Assembly: GCA_943787265.1 (NCBI GenBank)
Contig: CALSLT010000006.1
Location: forward strand, 310,001 to 374,000
Direction of reading: 5' to 3'
Length of the DNA stretch: 64,000 nucleotides
From: an uncultured Planctomycetaceae bacterium
Lineage (GTDB): Bacteria > Planctomycetota > Planctomycetia > Planctomycetales > Planctomycetaceae
The notes beneath the pieces are model-generated. The model worked only from the letters and a program-made list of their open reading frames with translations. It was not told where the DNA came from and did no database searches. Below, piece after piece: positions 38,940 to 47,563 of this stretch. Numbering within the stretch: position 1 is the first letter of the stretch; every line of letters begins with the position of its first letter. A program made the translations under genes and the position numbers.

Positions 38940-39153
38940 ATGTCACTGACTCTGTCACGTAAACCCGGACAATCGATTCGGGTTGGAAATGAAGTCTTCA
39001 CCACCATGGTTCAGTGCAGCCGTGGAGAACTCCCGATCTTCATCGACGCACCGAAGCAAGAACAGATCGTTCACGGTGAAACAGAAGAAACCGGCGGACA
39101 TCCTGACTCGCGACGTGATCGACGATCACGAGCATCGCGTGCCAGGAGACTGA
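38940..39153 (+). pseudogene. CsrA-like protein gene with +1 frameshift
   Basis: Starts MSLTLSRKPGQSIRVGNEVF, the CsrA beta-strand pattern with LxLxRKxGxSI, then FIDAPKQEQIVHGE where CsrA normally has a key Arg (HREE). Near 39079-39091 the frame shifts by one base; corrected, it continues KPADILTRDVIDDHE to a stop at 39151-39153 (70 residues). Uncorrected, the frame runs on through Arg-rich nonsense into the HTH gene at 39492 to 39695. A mobile-element CsrA paralogue would bind mRNA leaders. The missing Arg and the frameshift make activity doubtful. Confidence 0.65.
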
Positions 39154-39383
39154 AACGTTGTGCCCGTCATCGTCGCGGTTATCGGAAGTCGGGAACGGCT
39201 GTCGGATTCATTCGGCCGTGCAAAGCTGCGATGCCTCGTGCATTGCCGCCGTTGGAACTGCGTCGCGACGCTCTAGCGTTTGCAATCCGACGACGCCCGT
39301 CGCGGGGATTCCGATTCCGCCGGAGCTGCCGTTCTCGCGTGACGCAACAGGCTGAGTTTCTGGAGTCTGTTTTCTCAGGGTTT

Positions 39384-39420
39384 GCCCCGACCGGAGTTTT
39401 GCTCCGGTGCGGGGCATCTT
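39384..39420 (+). terminator. terminator before the excisionase-like gene
   Basis: GCCCCG and CGGAG pair with CTCCG and CGGGGC (39384-39396 with 39402-39414) around a short TTTTG loop, followed by ATCTTTTC. It should end the CsrA-block transcript. Confidence 0.75.
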
Positions 39421-39491
39421 TTCGCCATCGGTCTGCATTCATATTCACAACTCACGGAACGAGATTCCGTTCTGCTCAGAAGGACGACGCC

Positions 39492-39695
39492 ATGATTACG
39501 ACAGTTGGGCCACCAATGAAGCTCACACCGCTGCTGACGGTTCGCGAAGCCGCGGATGTTCTGCGAATTTCAGAACGGACTCTTTGGAGTTTGACGAACG
39601 CGAAAAAGTTGCCATCGGTGCGTGTTGGTCGGTCCGTGCGGTACGACCAGAACGACCTCGCCACATGGATAGCATCCCAGAAAACGGTTTCCTGA
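39492..39695 (+). CDS. excisionase-like HTH protein
   Basis: A 67-residue protein: LLTVREAADVLRISERTLWSL is the HTH and LPSVRVGRSVRYDQNDLATWI the wing, the standard helix_turn_helix_17/excisionase pattern. ATG at 39492 has AGGA (39481-39484) seven bases upstream. Position just before the integrase and after a terminator suggests a recombination directionality factor or integrase regulator. It is open and unbroken. Confidence 0.88.
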   Translation: MITTVGPPMKLTPLLTVREAADVLRISERTLWSLTNAKKLPSVRVGRSVRYDQNDLATWIASQKTVS

Positions 39696-39889
39696 CCACG
39701 CGTAGAAGTATTGCGGAAGGCTGCGACAGATTGCCGTCAATGAAACTCCGCTGCAAGGCTTCAGGTGGTTGGCCGCGTGTGCGATTGGTCGTCTGAAGCC
39801 TGTCAGCGGTGGGGCATGATGCGTCACGTTGCGACGACTTGCCGGACGCGTGGGTTGTCGCCGTCAGACTGTGCAGGGTATGAAACAAC

Positions 39890-39926
39890 GCGAGCCGCCG
39901 GGTTTGTAGGATTCCCGACGGCTCGC
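39890..39926 (+). terminator. hairpin upstream of integrase
   Basis: GCGAGCCG and CGGG pair with CCCG and CGGCTCGC with one bulge on each side. No T tract follows. It may attenuate read-through into the integrase. Confidence 0.45.
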
Positions 39927-39927
39927 A

Positions 39928-39954
39928 AAGGTAACACGAACCGGAAGGTAACAC
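39928..39954 (+). promoter_or_regulatory. direct repeat overlapping the integrase ribosome site
   Basis: AAGGTAACAC occurs at 39928-39937 and 39945-39954, 17 bases apart, on one face of the helix within two turns. The second copy overlaps the GGAAGG ribosome site of the GTG start at 39956. A repressor or the HTH protein could bind here. Confidence 0.45.
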
Positions 39955-39955
39955 C

Positions 39956-41141
39956 GTGGCGAGTATCTCGAAAGATCCGAAGGGCAACCGATCCATTCAA
40001 TTTGTAGCGAAGGATCGGAAGCGGAAAACCGTCCCGCCTCGGGAAGTGTTCTCAGCGGCAGGCCGAAGCCGTCAAGGTGCATGTTGAACGACTGGACCAT
40101 GCCAGTATCACCGGCCATCCCGTCGACCCGGAAACGGCACGCTGGTTGATTCAGATCGACAAGAAACTTGCCGACAGACTGACCGCCGTTGGGTTGGTCG
40201 AGAAACGTGACGCCTCCACACTGGCCGCGTTCATCGACTCTTACATCGCCATGCGGACGGATGTGAAGCCACGAACGCGAGATCTCTACGAACAGACGCG
40301 GCGAAGTCTCCTGGAGTTCTTCGATGCCGACCAGGACCTAACAAAGATCACGCCCGGTGACGCTGATGGCTGGCTGTTATTTCTGAAAGAGCAGGGACTC
40401 GCACAAAACACCATCCGCCGTCGCTGTGGCCGGGCAAAGCAGTTTCTAAAGACGGCGGTTCGGCAAAAGCTGATTGATGAGAACCCGTTCGCAGACCTGA
40501 AGAGTCTGGTCGTCGGGAATCCAGAGCGGTTCTACTTCGTGAGTTCGGATGAAGCGGAACAGGTCATTCAAGCCTGTCCCGATGCAGAGTGGCGTCTGAT
40601 TTTCGCGCTGAGCCGCTTTGGTGGGTTGCGTTGTCCGTCGGAGCATCTTGCTCTGCGATGGTCGGACGTGAATTGGGAACATGGCCGGATTCTGGTGACC
40701 AGCCCGAAGACGGAGCATCTTCCGGGAGGTGAAAGTCGCCTGGTGCCGATGTTCCCGGAACTGCGCCCGCACTTGGAAGAGGCATTCGAGCAGGCCGAAC
40801 CGGGGAGCGAGTTCGTCATCAACCGTTACCGGGACGCTGACAAGAATCTTCGGACGCAATTGCATCGCATCATCCGTCGAGCCGGACTGAAGCCGTGGCC
40901 AAAGGTGTTCCAGAATCTGCGTTCGACTCGGGAGACGGAACTGGCGGAACAGCATCCACTCCAAGCCGTCTGCCAGTGGATTGGCAATTCTCAGGTCGTT
41001 GCTCAGAAGCACTATTTGCAGGTCACCAGCGAGCACTTCGAACGGGCTGCCAGTGTCCCCCACAAAAGCGCTGCAGAATCCGGTGCAGCAAGCGCACGAA
41101 ACGCCCGGAAACGACTCGCAAGCACTGAACACAGCGCATGA
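39956..41141 (+). CDS. tyrosine recombinase (integrase), two +1 frameshifts
   Basis: Site-specific integrase next to its tRNA target. Start GTG at 39956 (GGAAGG seven bases upstream) reads MASISKDPKGNRSIQFVA; one extra C in 40033-40035 breaks the frame, which resumes into KVHVERLDHASITG. An ATG-started frame from 40077 gives 354 residues with core-binding domain (RDLYEQTRRSLLEF) and catalytic domain: Arg in RFGGLRCPSEHL, Lys in TSPKTEH, Arg in NLRSTRETEL, Tyr in KHYLQV. A second extra C at 41057-41061 truncates it at 41141; corrected, it continues through tRNA-Asn to 41295. The catalytic residues are intact, so the 40077-41141 product could retain catalysis while lacking the arm-binding N-terminus. 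Confidence 0.85.
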
Positions 41142-41167
41142 AAAAACCTCAGACAATGCTGAGGTTT
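41141..41167 (-). terminator. terminator for tRNA-Asn supplied by the island
   Basis: On the minus strand AAACCTCAG and CTGAGGTTT (41144-41152 with 41159-41167) enclose CATTGT and are followed by TTTTTT. It lies 34 bases beyond the tRNA 3' end and inside the island. It replaces the original terminator, now 15 kb away at 26176-26238. Confidence 0.8.
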
Positions 41168-41201
41168 GCGAGTCTTTGCCAGTATTAACTACTGAACAGA
41201 A

Positions 41202-41222
41202 CTCCCCGACATGGACTCGAAC
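41202..41222. repeat. right attachment site (tRNA-Asn 3' end)
   Basis: The last 21 bases of tRNA-Asn, identical to 26243-26263. It keeps the tRNA intact after integration, as expected for integrases that use tRNA 3' ends. Confidence 0.92.
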
Positions 41223-41274
41223 CATGAACCTAGCGGTTAACAGCCGCTCGCTCTACCAATTGAGCTATCGGGGA
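41202..41274 (-). tRNA. tRNA-Asn (GTT)
   Basis: Full cloverleaf on the minus strand: acceptor TCCCCGA/TCGGGGA, D arm GCTC...GAGC, anticodon stem AGCGG/CCGCT with loop CTGTTAA (anticodon GTT), T arm CATGG/CCATG with loop TTCGAGT, discriminator G. 73 nt without encoded CCA. Its 3' end is the island target. Confidence 0.97.
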
Positions 41275-41399
41275 TCGATTTGCGGCGGAAGATAAGAGAC
41301 CGTCGCATCTGCATCAAGGGTTTTCGGACTCACCTGCTGCTTCTGATGAGCGAAAACTTACCAAAATGACACTTTCTCAGTTCAGGCTACTTTGGCAGC

Positions 41400-41828
41400 C
41401 TAGTCGTCGTCATCTTCGTCGTCTGTCCGCTTCTCCAGAGTGAGGCGGTTTCCGTTTTCGTTGTACTCGACAACGCTCATGAACGATCGCATCAGCATGA
41501 TGCCTCGTCCACCTGGCTTATCGAGGTTCTCTTCGTCTGTCGGATCAGGCACGTCTTCAATTGGGAAGCCTTCGCCCTGGTCTTCGATAACAACCCGGAC
41601 GTGCTCTTCGTCGATTTCCCATTTGACGTTCACGACCTTGTCCGGGTCCATCTTGTTGCCGTGTTTGATCGCGTTTACCAACGCCTCTTCAAGGGCAAGA
41701 CGCACACCGAAGACGTCACGAGGTGCGTAACCCCGTGATTCCATTCCGCCTACGATCTGTTCCTGAACTTCACGACCTTTGGCCGTGTCGCTGGGGATCG
41801 TGACGTCAAACTCTTCGGTGCTGGACAT
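41400..41828 (-). CDS. RsbW-like anti-sigma/serine kinase ATPase
   Basis: A 142-residue GHKL ATPase. The N box is EEALVNAIKHGN, G1 is DQGEGF and G2 is GGRGIMLMRSF. The C-terminus is very acidic (DDEDDDD). It lies 72 bases downstream of the STAS-domain gene on the same strand, the classic kinase-antagonist pair. It would phosphorylate the STAS protein and may hold a sigma factor; no sigma gene is in the window. This may be a general stress-response switch. Confidence 0.9.
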   Translation of the reverse strand: MSSTEEFDVTIPSDTAKGREVQEQIVGGMESRGYAPRDVFGVRLALEEALVNAIKHGNKMDPDKVVNVKWEIDEEHVRVVIEDQGEGFPIEDVPDPTDEENLDKPGGRGIMLMRSFMSVVEYNENGNRLTLEKRTDDEDDDD

Positions 41829-41900
41829 AGCTCAGTGATTCTGCCTTGCAGGACAACTCTTCTGGCCCGACCAAACTGGATGCGACAGAGTCGCGATCCG

Positions 41901-42257
41901 TTACATGCCTTCGAGGGCCTGTTCCAGGTTATCACGCATATCAAAGAGCTTGTTGAGCTTCGTGATCGCGAAGACTTCGTAGATGTCAGGGCGGACGGTG
42001 CAGAGCCGAAGCTTGCCCTTTGCAGCCTTAACTTTCTTGTCCATCGTGATCAGCTTGCCGAGAGCGGCACTCGACAGATACTCAACATTGGAGAAGTCGA
42101 GAACGATCTTCGAACGACCGTCATCTTCGACCAAGCTGAAAAGCTGGTTCCCGATGATCTGAATGTTGCCTTCGTCGAGGATCTTCTTGTCAACGAATTT
42201 GGCAATCGTGACGTCACCAGATTCCTCAATGTCCAACCGGCGATGACCTGCTGACAT
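41901..42257 (-). CDS. STAS-domain anti-sigma factor antagonist
   Basis: A 118-residue STAS protein. The conserved LDFSNVEYLSSAALGKLI contains the Ser that such antagonists have phosphorylated by an RsbW-type kinase. The downstream gene encodes that kinase. ATG at 42257 gives MSAGHRRLDIEE. When dephosphorylated it would bind the kinase and release its partner. Confidence 0.92.
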   Translation of the reverse strand: MSAGHRRLDIEESGDVTIAKFVDKKILDEGNIQIIGNQLFSLVEDDGRSKIVLDFSNVEYLSSAALGKLITMDKKVKAAKGKLRLCTVRPDIYEVFAITKLNKLFDMRDNLEQALEGM

Positions 42258-42550
42258 GTTGCAATTTCCAGTTAAGTTCGAACAGTGACAATAAGAACGG
42301 TGCGGCAGGAGCGATTCTCATCAGCACAATTCCGGCAATTTATGCCAGAATCCGGCTCTGGAGAGCTGCTGTTTTCCCGCGGCCCGCAGACAGTAATTAT
42401 GCAGAAATCCGACGTCTTCCGAAGTCAGGAGCCTGAACAAGTTGGGTGATGATGAGGATCCGAAACCCGTAAGTCAAGCAACTCGCAGCGACGGAAGGTG
42501 TTTCGGCGAAAGCATTTTTTGCTCCGTGACGAGTGCTCGAAATCGGACGA
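42258..42550. other. intergenic, no supportable gene
   Basis: Holds the promoter of the STAS gene and the 3' flank of the symporter. No clear terminator hairpin or RNA was seen. Confidence 0.5.
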
Positions 42551-44590
42551 TCAGAGTGTTTTCGCAAGATAGGACGTGAGCCAGATAATGAACCCGACGC
42601 ATCCCCACGCGACAGCAAACCCTCCGAGTCCAACCAGAGTTGGTTTGGGAAGCTCGATGTCGGGATGGGCAAACATGGTTGGATTCTGCGGGGCCGGATT
42701 TTCAGGCAGCGTGCAGGGCGACGCGACTTCTTCGCCAGGTGTCACAGGCGTGTGAATCAGCGAGAAGAACCGGTCGAGCTGCTCGCCTGATTGCCGTGGT
42801 GTGAGAAGGCTTACGACGATCCCGGCAATCACACCCGCGGAGATGTACGAGAACATTTGCCACGCGTCGGTCATTCGGACCGATCCATCGTCCTTAATAT
42901 TCAACATGAAATCGAGAACGCCGACACTGTGAAAGAGGTCTGCCCGATTCGCAGCCAGCCACCAGGCAGCGACAGCCGCGAGCGTCGAGGCCCAGACCGC
43001 CTGCCAGGTCCATCGCCGCCACACGATTCCGAACCAGAGACTGATCCCGATGGCGGCCGGCGTCTTGATGATCACCTTCAGCGCGTGAATCACGTCGGTA
43101 AACGAGCTTTGCAAGATGATCGCGAGAATCACAATCACCAGGCCCGCAATACGTCCTGCCCAGAGATAGTGATTATCGGACCCGTTCTGCACGATGAATC
43201 GTTTGTAGATATTTTCCGTGAACAATCCGGCTCCGACGATCATCTGTGCGTCGCTCGTACTCATGACGGCTGCCAGCAACGAAGCCAGCAGGAGGCCTAT
43301 AAGGCCTGGAGCGATGGTCGGCAGAATTTCGTAGGCCGCTCGACCAAACAAATCATCGGCAAATGATTTGTCGACCGCATCCAGTGAATCGGCCTCTTCA
43401 TCCGAGAGCCCGTCAGTATCGCCAGTTGCTTTCCGCTGGAGACTGTCAAACGTCTGTCGATCGCTGGTGATCAACTCCTGTTCTTCGGGAGACAATGCCT
43501 GAAACTCAGCAGAGTTAACATCTTGAGGCATGTCGACGTGCCTCAGGGGACTGTCCGCTCCGAGATACCAGACGATGCAAGCCAATCCTGTGAACGTCCA
43601 GGCAAGCGTGCAAAAGCGTTTCAGAAAGTTGCCGACAGTAAATCCGAAGCGACCTTCGAATTCAGTCTTGCCGGCTCCGCAGACTCCCATAATGTGAGGC
43701 TGCACGACGATCCCGCAAAGCGCGGTCAGAGACAACATGAAGACGTAAAAGATCGTGATCGGCTCGCGGCCAAGCTGCGCAGCCACCTCGGCACTGGCAA
43801 CGAGATCAAACATTCCGGGCTTAGGCTCGACCGAATGAAGCTGCCCGAAGCCTCCTATCTGCATAAACACAAACGGCAATAAGAGGAACGAAAACGCGAT
43901 CGTCAGAACGCCCTGTATGAAGTCCGTGATGATCGCCGCTCCGAGGCCACCTGCCATTCCGTACGCAACAAACAGAACGGTCATCGCGAGAATTGCGAAC
44001 TCGTACCCCTGAACTTCCCGGCTGCCAAGAACTGATTCGCCCGTCGCTTCATCTGTCTGCATGGCCGGAACTTCGAGCTGTACAACTGCCGCGACCTTGT
44101 CGAGTTCGCCACCAGTCAACGCGTTGACCATCTTACCGCTCGAAAACAGGCCGCCGGCGATAAACACGATCGCCATGATGATCCCGTAAATCGAGTACAG
44201 CGTGGCTGTGCTTGTGTTGTAGCGGTGCTCGAAGAAGTCGGCGGTCGTGAGGGCTCGCATCCGACGCATGACTGGCGCGACGATCCAGTAAAACGGAGTC
44301 GCCCACAGCCACAGAAACTGCCACCAGATTCCGGCCAGACCGACTCGCCAGGTTCCGGCCACGACGCTGATCGCCTGCTCGGAGCTTGTCCCGGCTCCGA
44401 AGGCGAAGAACATCATGAAGACTTTGCCGAAACGGCGGCCGCCCATGAAGAAGTCGGACATATCCTTGACCTTCTTCAGCGACCACCACCCGATCACAAC
44501 AATCAGGATGAAGTAAACAGCGAGCACGGCCCAGTCGAGCCAGTGCATTCCCAGAAGGTTGTTTCCAGCAGGAGCGGCGGCGAGGAACAT
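42551..44590 (-). CDS. sodium:solute symporter family protein
   Basis: About 679 residues with roughly 13-14 membrane helices. The first is HWLDWAVLAVYFILIVVIGWW; DFFMGGRRFG follows, typical of the SSS family. The characteristic first hydrophilic loop and helix 2 (FAFGAGTSSEQAISVVAGT) are present. A soluble acidic loop (DTDGLSDEEADSLDAVDKS) lies between helices late in the protein. Start is uncertain: ATG at 44590, ATG at 44548 or TTG at 44629; none has a strong ribosome site. It imports a small solute with Na+; the substrate cannot be told. Confidence 0.9.
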   Translation of the reverse strand: MFLAAAPAGNNLLGMHWLDWAVLAVYFILIVVIGWWSLKKVKDMSDFFMGGRRFGKVFMMFFAFGAGTSSEQAISVVAGTWRVGLAGIWWQFLWLWATPFYWIVAPVMRRMRALTTADFFEHRYNTSTATLYSIYGIIMAIVFIAGGLFSSGKMVNALTGGELDKVAAVVQLEVPAMQTDEATGESVLGSREVQGYEFAILAMTVLFVAYGMAGGLGAAIITDFIQGVLTIAFSFLLLPFVFMQIGGFGQLHSVEPKPGMFDLVASAEVAAQLGREPITIFYVFMLSLTALCGIVVQPHIMGVCGAGKTEFEGRFGFTVGNFLKRFCTLAWTFTGLACIVWYLGADSPLRHVDMPQDVNSAEFQALSPEEQELITSDRQTFDSLQRKATGDTDGLSDEEADSLDAVDKSFADDLFGRAAYEILPTIAPGLIGLLLASLLAAVMSTSDAQMIVGAGLFTENIYKRFIVQNGSDNHYLWAGRIAGLVIVILAIILQSSFTDVIHALKVIIKTPAAIGISLWFGIVWRRWTWQAVWASTLAAVAAWWLAANRADLFHSVGVLDFMLNIKDDGSVRMTDAWQMFSYISAGVIAGIVVSLLTPRQSGEQLDRFFSLIHTPVTPGEEVASPCTLPENPAPQNPTMFAHPDIELPKPTLVGLGGFAVAWGCVGFIIWLTSYLAKTL

Positions 44591-44732
44591 AGCGGGGGCT
44601 CGGCTATCGAGGCAAAGGCGGGACTTCAAAACGGCATCTAAGCGTAAGCAAGCTTTGATCCGTTAGGAAGCCAGCGGCGACCTCGTGCTCCGTCGAAAAC
44701 TACGCAGGCTCTGAAGCGGCGATCATTCGACG

Positions 44733-45752
44733 CTACAGCGACGGCAGCCACGAGCAGTAGTACATCGCTCGCGGGACGGTAGATTCCATCGCCTTCTGCC
44801 AGAAGACTTCCGGATCGCGGGCTGCGACGTTGCCCAGTAGGACGTCCAGCACGGTCGGCGTGAAGGTGTACTTGACGACGCAGACTTTGCTCAGGCCGAG
44901 GTCTTCCTGCAGCTTGTCGACCACTTCGTCGTCGAAAGCAATTTCGTCGATCAGTCCGTTTTCCAGAGCCTGGTTCGCGGTGAAGACCTGGCCGGTTGCG
45001 AGCTTCGTTCGGACAGTTTCTTCATCAAGACCTTTGCGGCCTTCGGCGACGATCTCCACGAAGCGGTCGAACGAATCGTCCATGATCGCTCCCCACAACT
45101 CGCGATCAGCCTCCGACAGAGGCTTGAACATATTGAGTGAGTCTTTGAACGGGCCAGTCGTCAGCGAGTCCGACTTCACTCCGAACTTCTCCGCCATCGC
45201 CGACAGGTCGTATCGCGGAATGATCACCCCGATTGAACCCGTCCAGGTTGTTGGCTCGGCGAAAATCTTTCCGTTCTCGCCCGCTCCCATCGCGATATAG
45301 ACGCCGCCGGACGCAGCAATCCTTTTCATGGCGACGTAGACGGGTTTCTCTGCACTGAGTTGTTTCAGTCGGTGGTAAATCTGATGACTATCCGCGACGA
45401 GGCCGCCGGGGCTGTCGACAACCAGAACGACACCTTTGACATTGTCGTCGTCGCGAGCCTCTTCAACCATCCCGATGATCCGCTCGGTAAACGGCGGCAT
45501 GATCGTTCCGTTAGCCTCGATGATCACGATTCGGTCGGTGGCCGCTTCGTCTCCCGAGACAAATTTCTCTTGAGTTCCCGTGTCGACGTCCGCGTTCGAC
45601 GAAATCAGCGCGAAGTTCATAAACACGGAAAGCAGAAGAAACGAGAACAGCAGCCTCGTGAACCATGCTTTGAAGAATCCGCCACCTTGCGGCGGGACGT
45701 TCACGATTATCTGAGGCTGATTCGAGTCGGTGTTCGGTCCGTCGGTGCTCAT
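44733..45752 (-). CDS. S49 signal-peptide-peptidase-type protease
   Basis: A 339-residue SppA-like protease. A single membrane anchor lies near residues 32-50 (FTRLLFSFLLLSVFMNFALI). Catalytic S148 is in RIAASGGVYIA and K203 in TTGPFKDSLN, the Ser-Lys pair of the family. VVDSPGG is also conserved. Length fits the single-domain (Bacillus-type) SppA. It would degrade membrane-bound signal peptides or other membrane protein remnants. Confidence 0.93.
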   Translation of the reverse strand: MSTDGPNTDSNQPQIIVNVPPQGGGFFKAWFTRLLFSFLLLSVFMNFALISSNADVDTGTQEKFVSGDEAATDRIVIIEANGTIMPPFTERIIGMVEEARDDDNVKGVVLVVDSPGGLVADSHQIYHRLKQLSAEKPVYVAMKRIAASGGVYIAMGAGENGKIFAEPTTWTGSIGVIIPRYDLSAMAEKFGVKSDSLTTGPFKDSLNMFKPLSEADRELWGAIMDDSFDRFVEIVAEGRKGLDEETVRTKLATGQVFTANQALENGLIDEIAFDDEVVDKLQEDLGLSKVCVVKYTFTPTVLDVLLGNVAARDPEVFWQKAMESTVPRAMYYCSWLPSL

Positions 45753-45805
45753 GTTGAACTCTTAGCCTATCTCGCAGTCGAGTGCTGAGATGCAAGCTCG
45801 ACAAG

Positions 45806-45862
45806 TAGGGTGGGCATCGCCCACCAATGTATTCCTGGAGATGGTGGGCGATGCCCACCCTA
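45806..45862. repeat. palindromic repeat
   Basis: TAGGGTGGGCATCGCCCACC and its inverse GGTGGGCGATGCCCACCCTA flank 17 bases. Each arm is itself nearly palindromic (GGTGGGC/GCCCACC), so a cruciform with side stems is possible. It lies between two genes of the same strand. Confidence 0.85.
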
Positions 45863-45894
45863 AGTTGAGTCCGCTGACTCAGTTTGAAACTCTC

Positions 45895-46926
45895 TTAAGC
45901 CATGCCGCGGTTTTTCAATTCGGCCATGACCGACTGGACGATCTTCCCGATCTCCTGCGAGTTGAGCCCGCCGTCGGTGAGAGCGTCGCCTGCTCGGCAA
46001 CCGCCCACAGGTTCGTCGCTGAAGCCCTGCCCTGCCAGCATGCACTGCAGGCTTCGGCTGAGAAGTTCAAGATCCGTCACCTGGTTGTCAGATTGTGGCT
46101 GACGTCCGATGCCCATATTGAAACCGCGAAGATCGACCGCAGCACGGAAGCCGTTCGGGAATTCGGCCTGGTAGAGCATCATGTCAAAGAGCTGGACGAG
46201 GTCGTACTGAATCTGTCTTGCGTCATCGAGCTGACCCGAGACGGTCAGGTCGTAAAGTTTTCGCGTGAGTTCCGGGACGACTCCGGAGCTGGCGTTTGTC
46301 CCACCGTCGCAGCCGACCAGGATCATCGGCATCAGAGCCGCGTCCCATCCGGTCAGGAATGAGAAGTCAGGCCGGTTCGGCCGCACGGCCTGAATCATCC
46401 GGATCATGTGAGGGAGCTCGCCAGACGAATCTTTAATCGCAACGATCTTTTCGCACTCTTCCGAAAGTCGCTGGACGGTCGGCACATCGATCGGCGACGC
46501 GAACATCGGGATATTATATAGAGTGACGTCGACCGGAGTGTTTCGACCGATCTCGCGGAAGTACGCGTAAACCGAATCCGGACTCAGCTTGTAGTAGAAG
46601 GGCGCGACGATCGCGACGGCCCGCACGCCGAGCTCGTGGTAATACTCGCACGCTTTAATCGTCTCTTTGACGTTGGCCTCTGCGGCTCCGGCCAGAACGG
46701 GCACTCGGCCACGGTTCTGGTCGCAGACGATTTCGATGATCCGGCGACGTTCTTCGACCGTGAAGCGAGTGAATTCGCCGGTCGAGCCGTTCGGGTAAAG
46801 ACCGTGCACGCCGCGGTCGATAAGCCAGTCAACGTAGCGCCGAAGTTCGGGCTCGTTAATTTCTCCGGCTGAGTCCATCGGGACGAGGTTCGGAGTGAAA
46901 ATTCCCTGAAGGCGTTCCTGAGGCAT
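45895..46926 (-). CDS. DapA/NanA-family aldolase-lyase
   Basis: A 343-residue TIM-barrel protein of the dihydrodipicolinate synthase/N-acetylneuraminate lyase superfamily. YPNGSTGEF near the start binds the keto acid; the Tyr in TLYNIPMF and the Schiff-base Lys in IVAIKDSSG are intact. The C-terminus is about 45 residues longer than typical DapA. With asd and lysA in the same window it could be a DapA, but divergent C-terminal features leave other lyase functions open. Confidence 0.85.
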   Translation of the reverse strand: MPQERLQGIFTPNLVPMDSAGEINEPELRRYVDWLIDRGVHGLYPNGSTGEFTRFTVEERRRIIEIVCDQNRGRVPVLAGAAEANVKETIKACEYYHELGVRAVAIVAPFYYKLSPDSVYAYFREIGRNTPVDVTLYNIPMFASPIDVPTVQRLSEECEKIVAIKDSSGELPHMIRMIQAVRPNRPDFSFLTGWDAALMPMILVGCDGGTNASSGVVPELTRKLYDLTVSGQLDDARQIQYDLVQLFDMMLYQAEFPNGFRAAVDLRGFNMGIGRQPQSDNQVTDLELLSRSLQCMLAGQGFSDEPVGGCRAGDALTDGGLNSQEIGKIVQSVMAELKNRGMA

Positions 46927-47377
46927 GGCTGGAGATCACTAAAGCAGAGGTCGGAATTCGGAAGGTGAACGTCGAAGCGTCGCTGATCCACCGGGCAAAT
47001 CTGGCAAAGTCGACAGATTGCACCGGTTAGGAAGACTGCTTTCTCAGCATACCACCTTCCGACCGAGCGTCCATTAACCTGCGGTGGATCAATACGAAGT
47101 GGCAGGTTACGCGGGCCGTTCGTATCGGCTGGGCCGCTTTCCATGAGCGAAGTCCGTCATTCGTCAGCGTTGGTTGACTGTGTTCGGGCGGTTTTCGTAC
47201 GATCCCCGCTTCGCTTTTCAGAGTGCAGAATCTCTGGACGCGCAGGAATGCCGTAACTACTCCAGCAGTGCTGGTTTACGACAGTTTCCGAGTCATTTGA
47301 TCGTCGAACTGGCAACGGGCTGCACGCCCGGTTCTTTCGACGAGAGACTCTCACCCCGCAGATACTTCGAGTTAATC
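46927..47377. other. intergenic between divergent genes
   Basis: 450 bases without a supportable gene. It holds promoters for the lyase (minus) and rpmF operon (plus). Open frames here overlap the lyase and lack domains. Confidence 0.5.
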
Positions 47378-47557
47378 ATGGCCGTTCCCAAGAGAAAAAT
47401 CTCCAAATCACGCACTCGCAGCCGCAAGGCTCAGTGGAATCTGAAGGCTCCGCAACTTGGCAAATGCCAGAACTGCGGCAATCGCATGCCGACTCATGTC
47501 GTGTGCCCGCAATGTGGCCATTACATGGGACGTCCGCTTGTGGACGTCGGGGAATAA
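47378..47557 (+). CDS. rpmF: 50S ribosomal protein L32
   Basis: 59 residues starting MAVPKRKISKSRTRSRKAQW, the standard L32 start. A zinc ribbon is present (CQNCGNRM...CPQCGHY). The plsX start lies six bases after its stop, the conserved rpmF-plsX order seen across bacteria. Confidence 0.97.
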   Translation: MAVPKRKISKSRTRSRKAQWNLKAPQLGKCQNCGNRMPTHVVCPQCGHYMGRPLVDVGE

Positions 47558-47563
47558 CATCCG

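Noticed and set aside
38940..39695. A single CsrA-HTH fusion protein of 251 residues
   Set aside because: The join is Arg-rich out-of-frame sequence, contains a terminator, and the HTH gene has its own ribosome site; a +1 shift in the CsrA-like gene explains the open frame.
40446..41225. 259-codon minus-strand frame over the integrase
   Set aside because: Shadow of the integrase that also reads tRNA sequence as protein.
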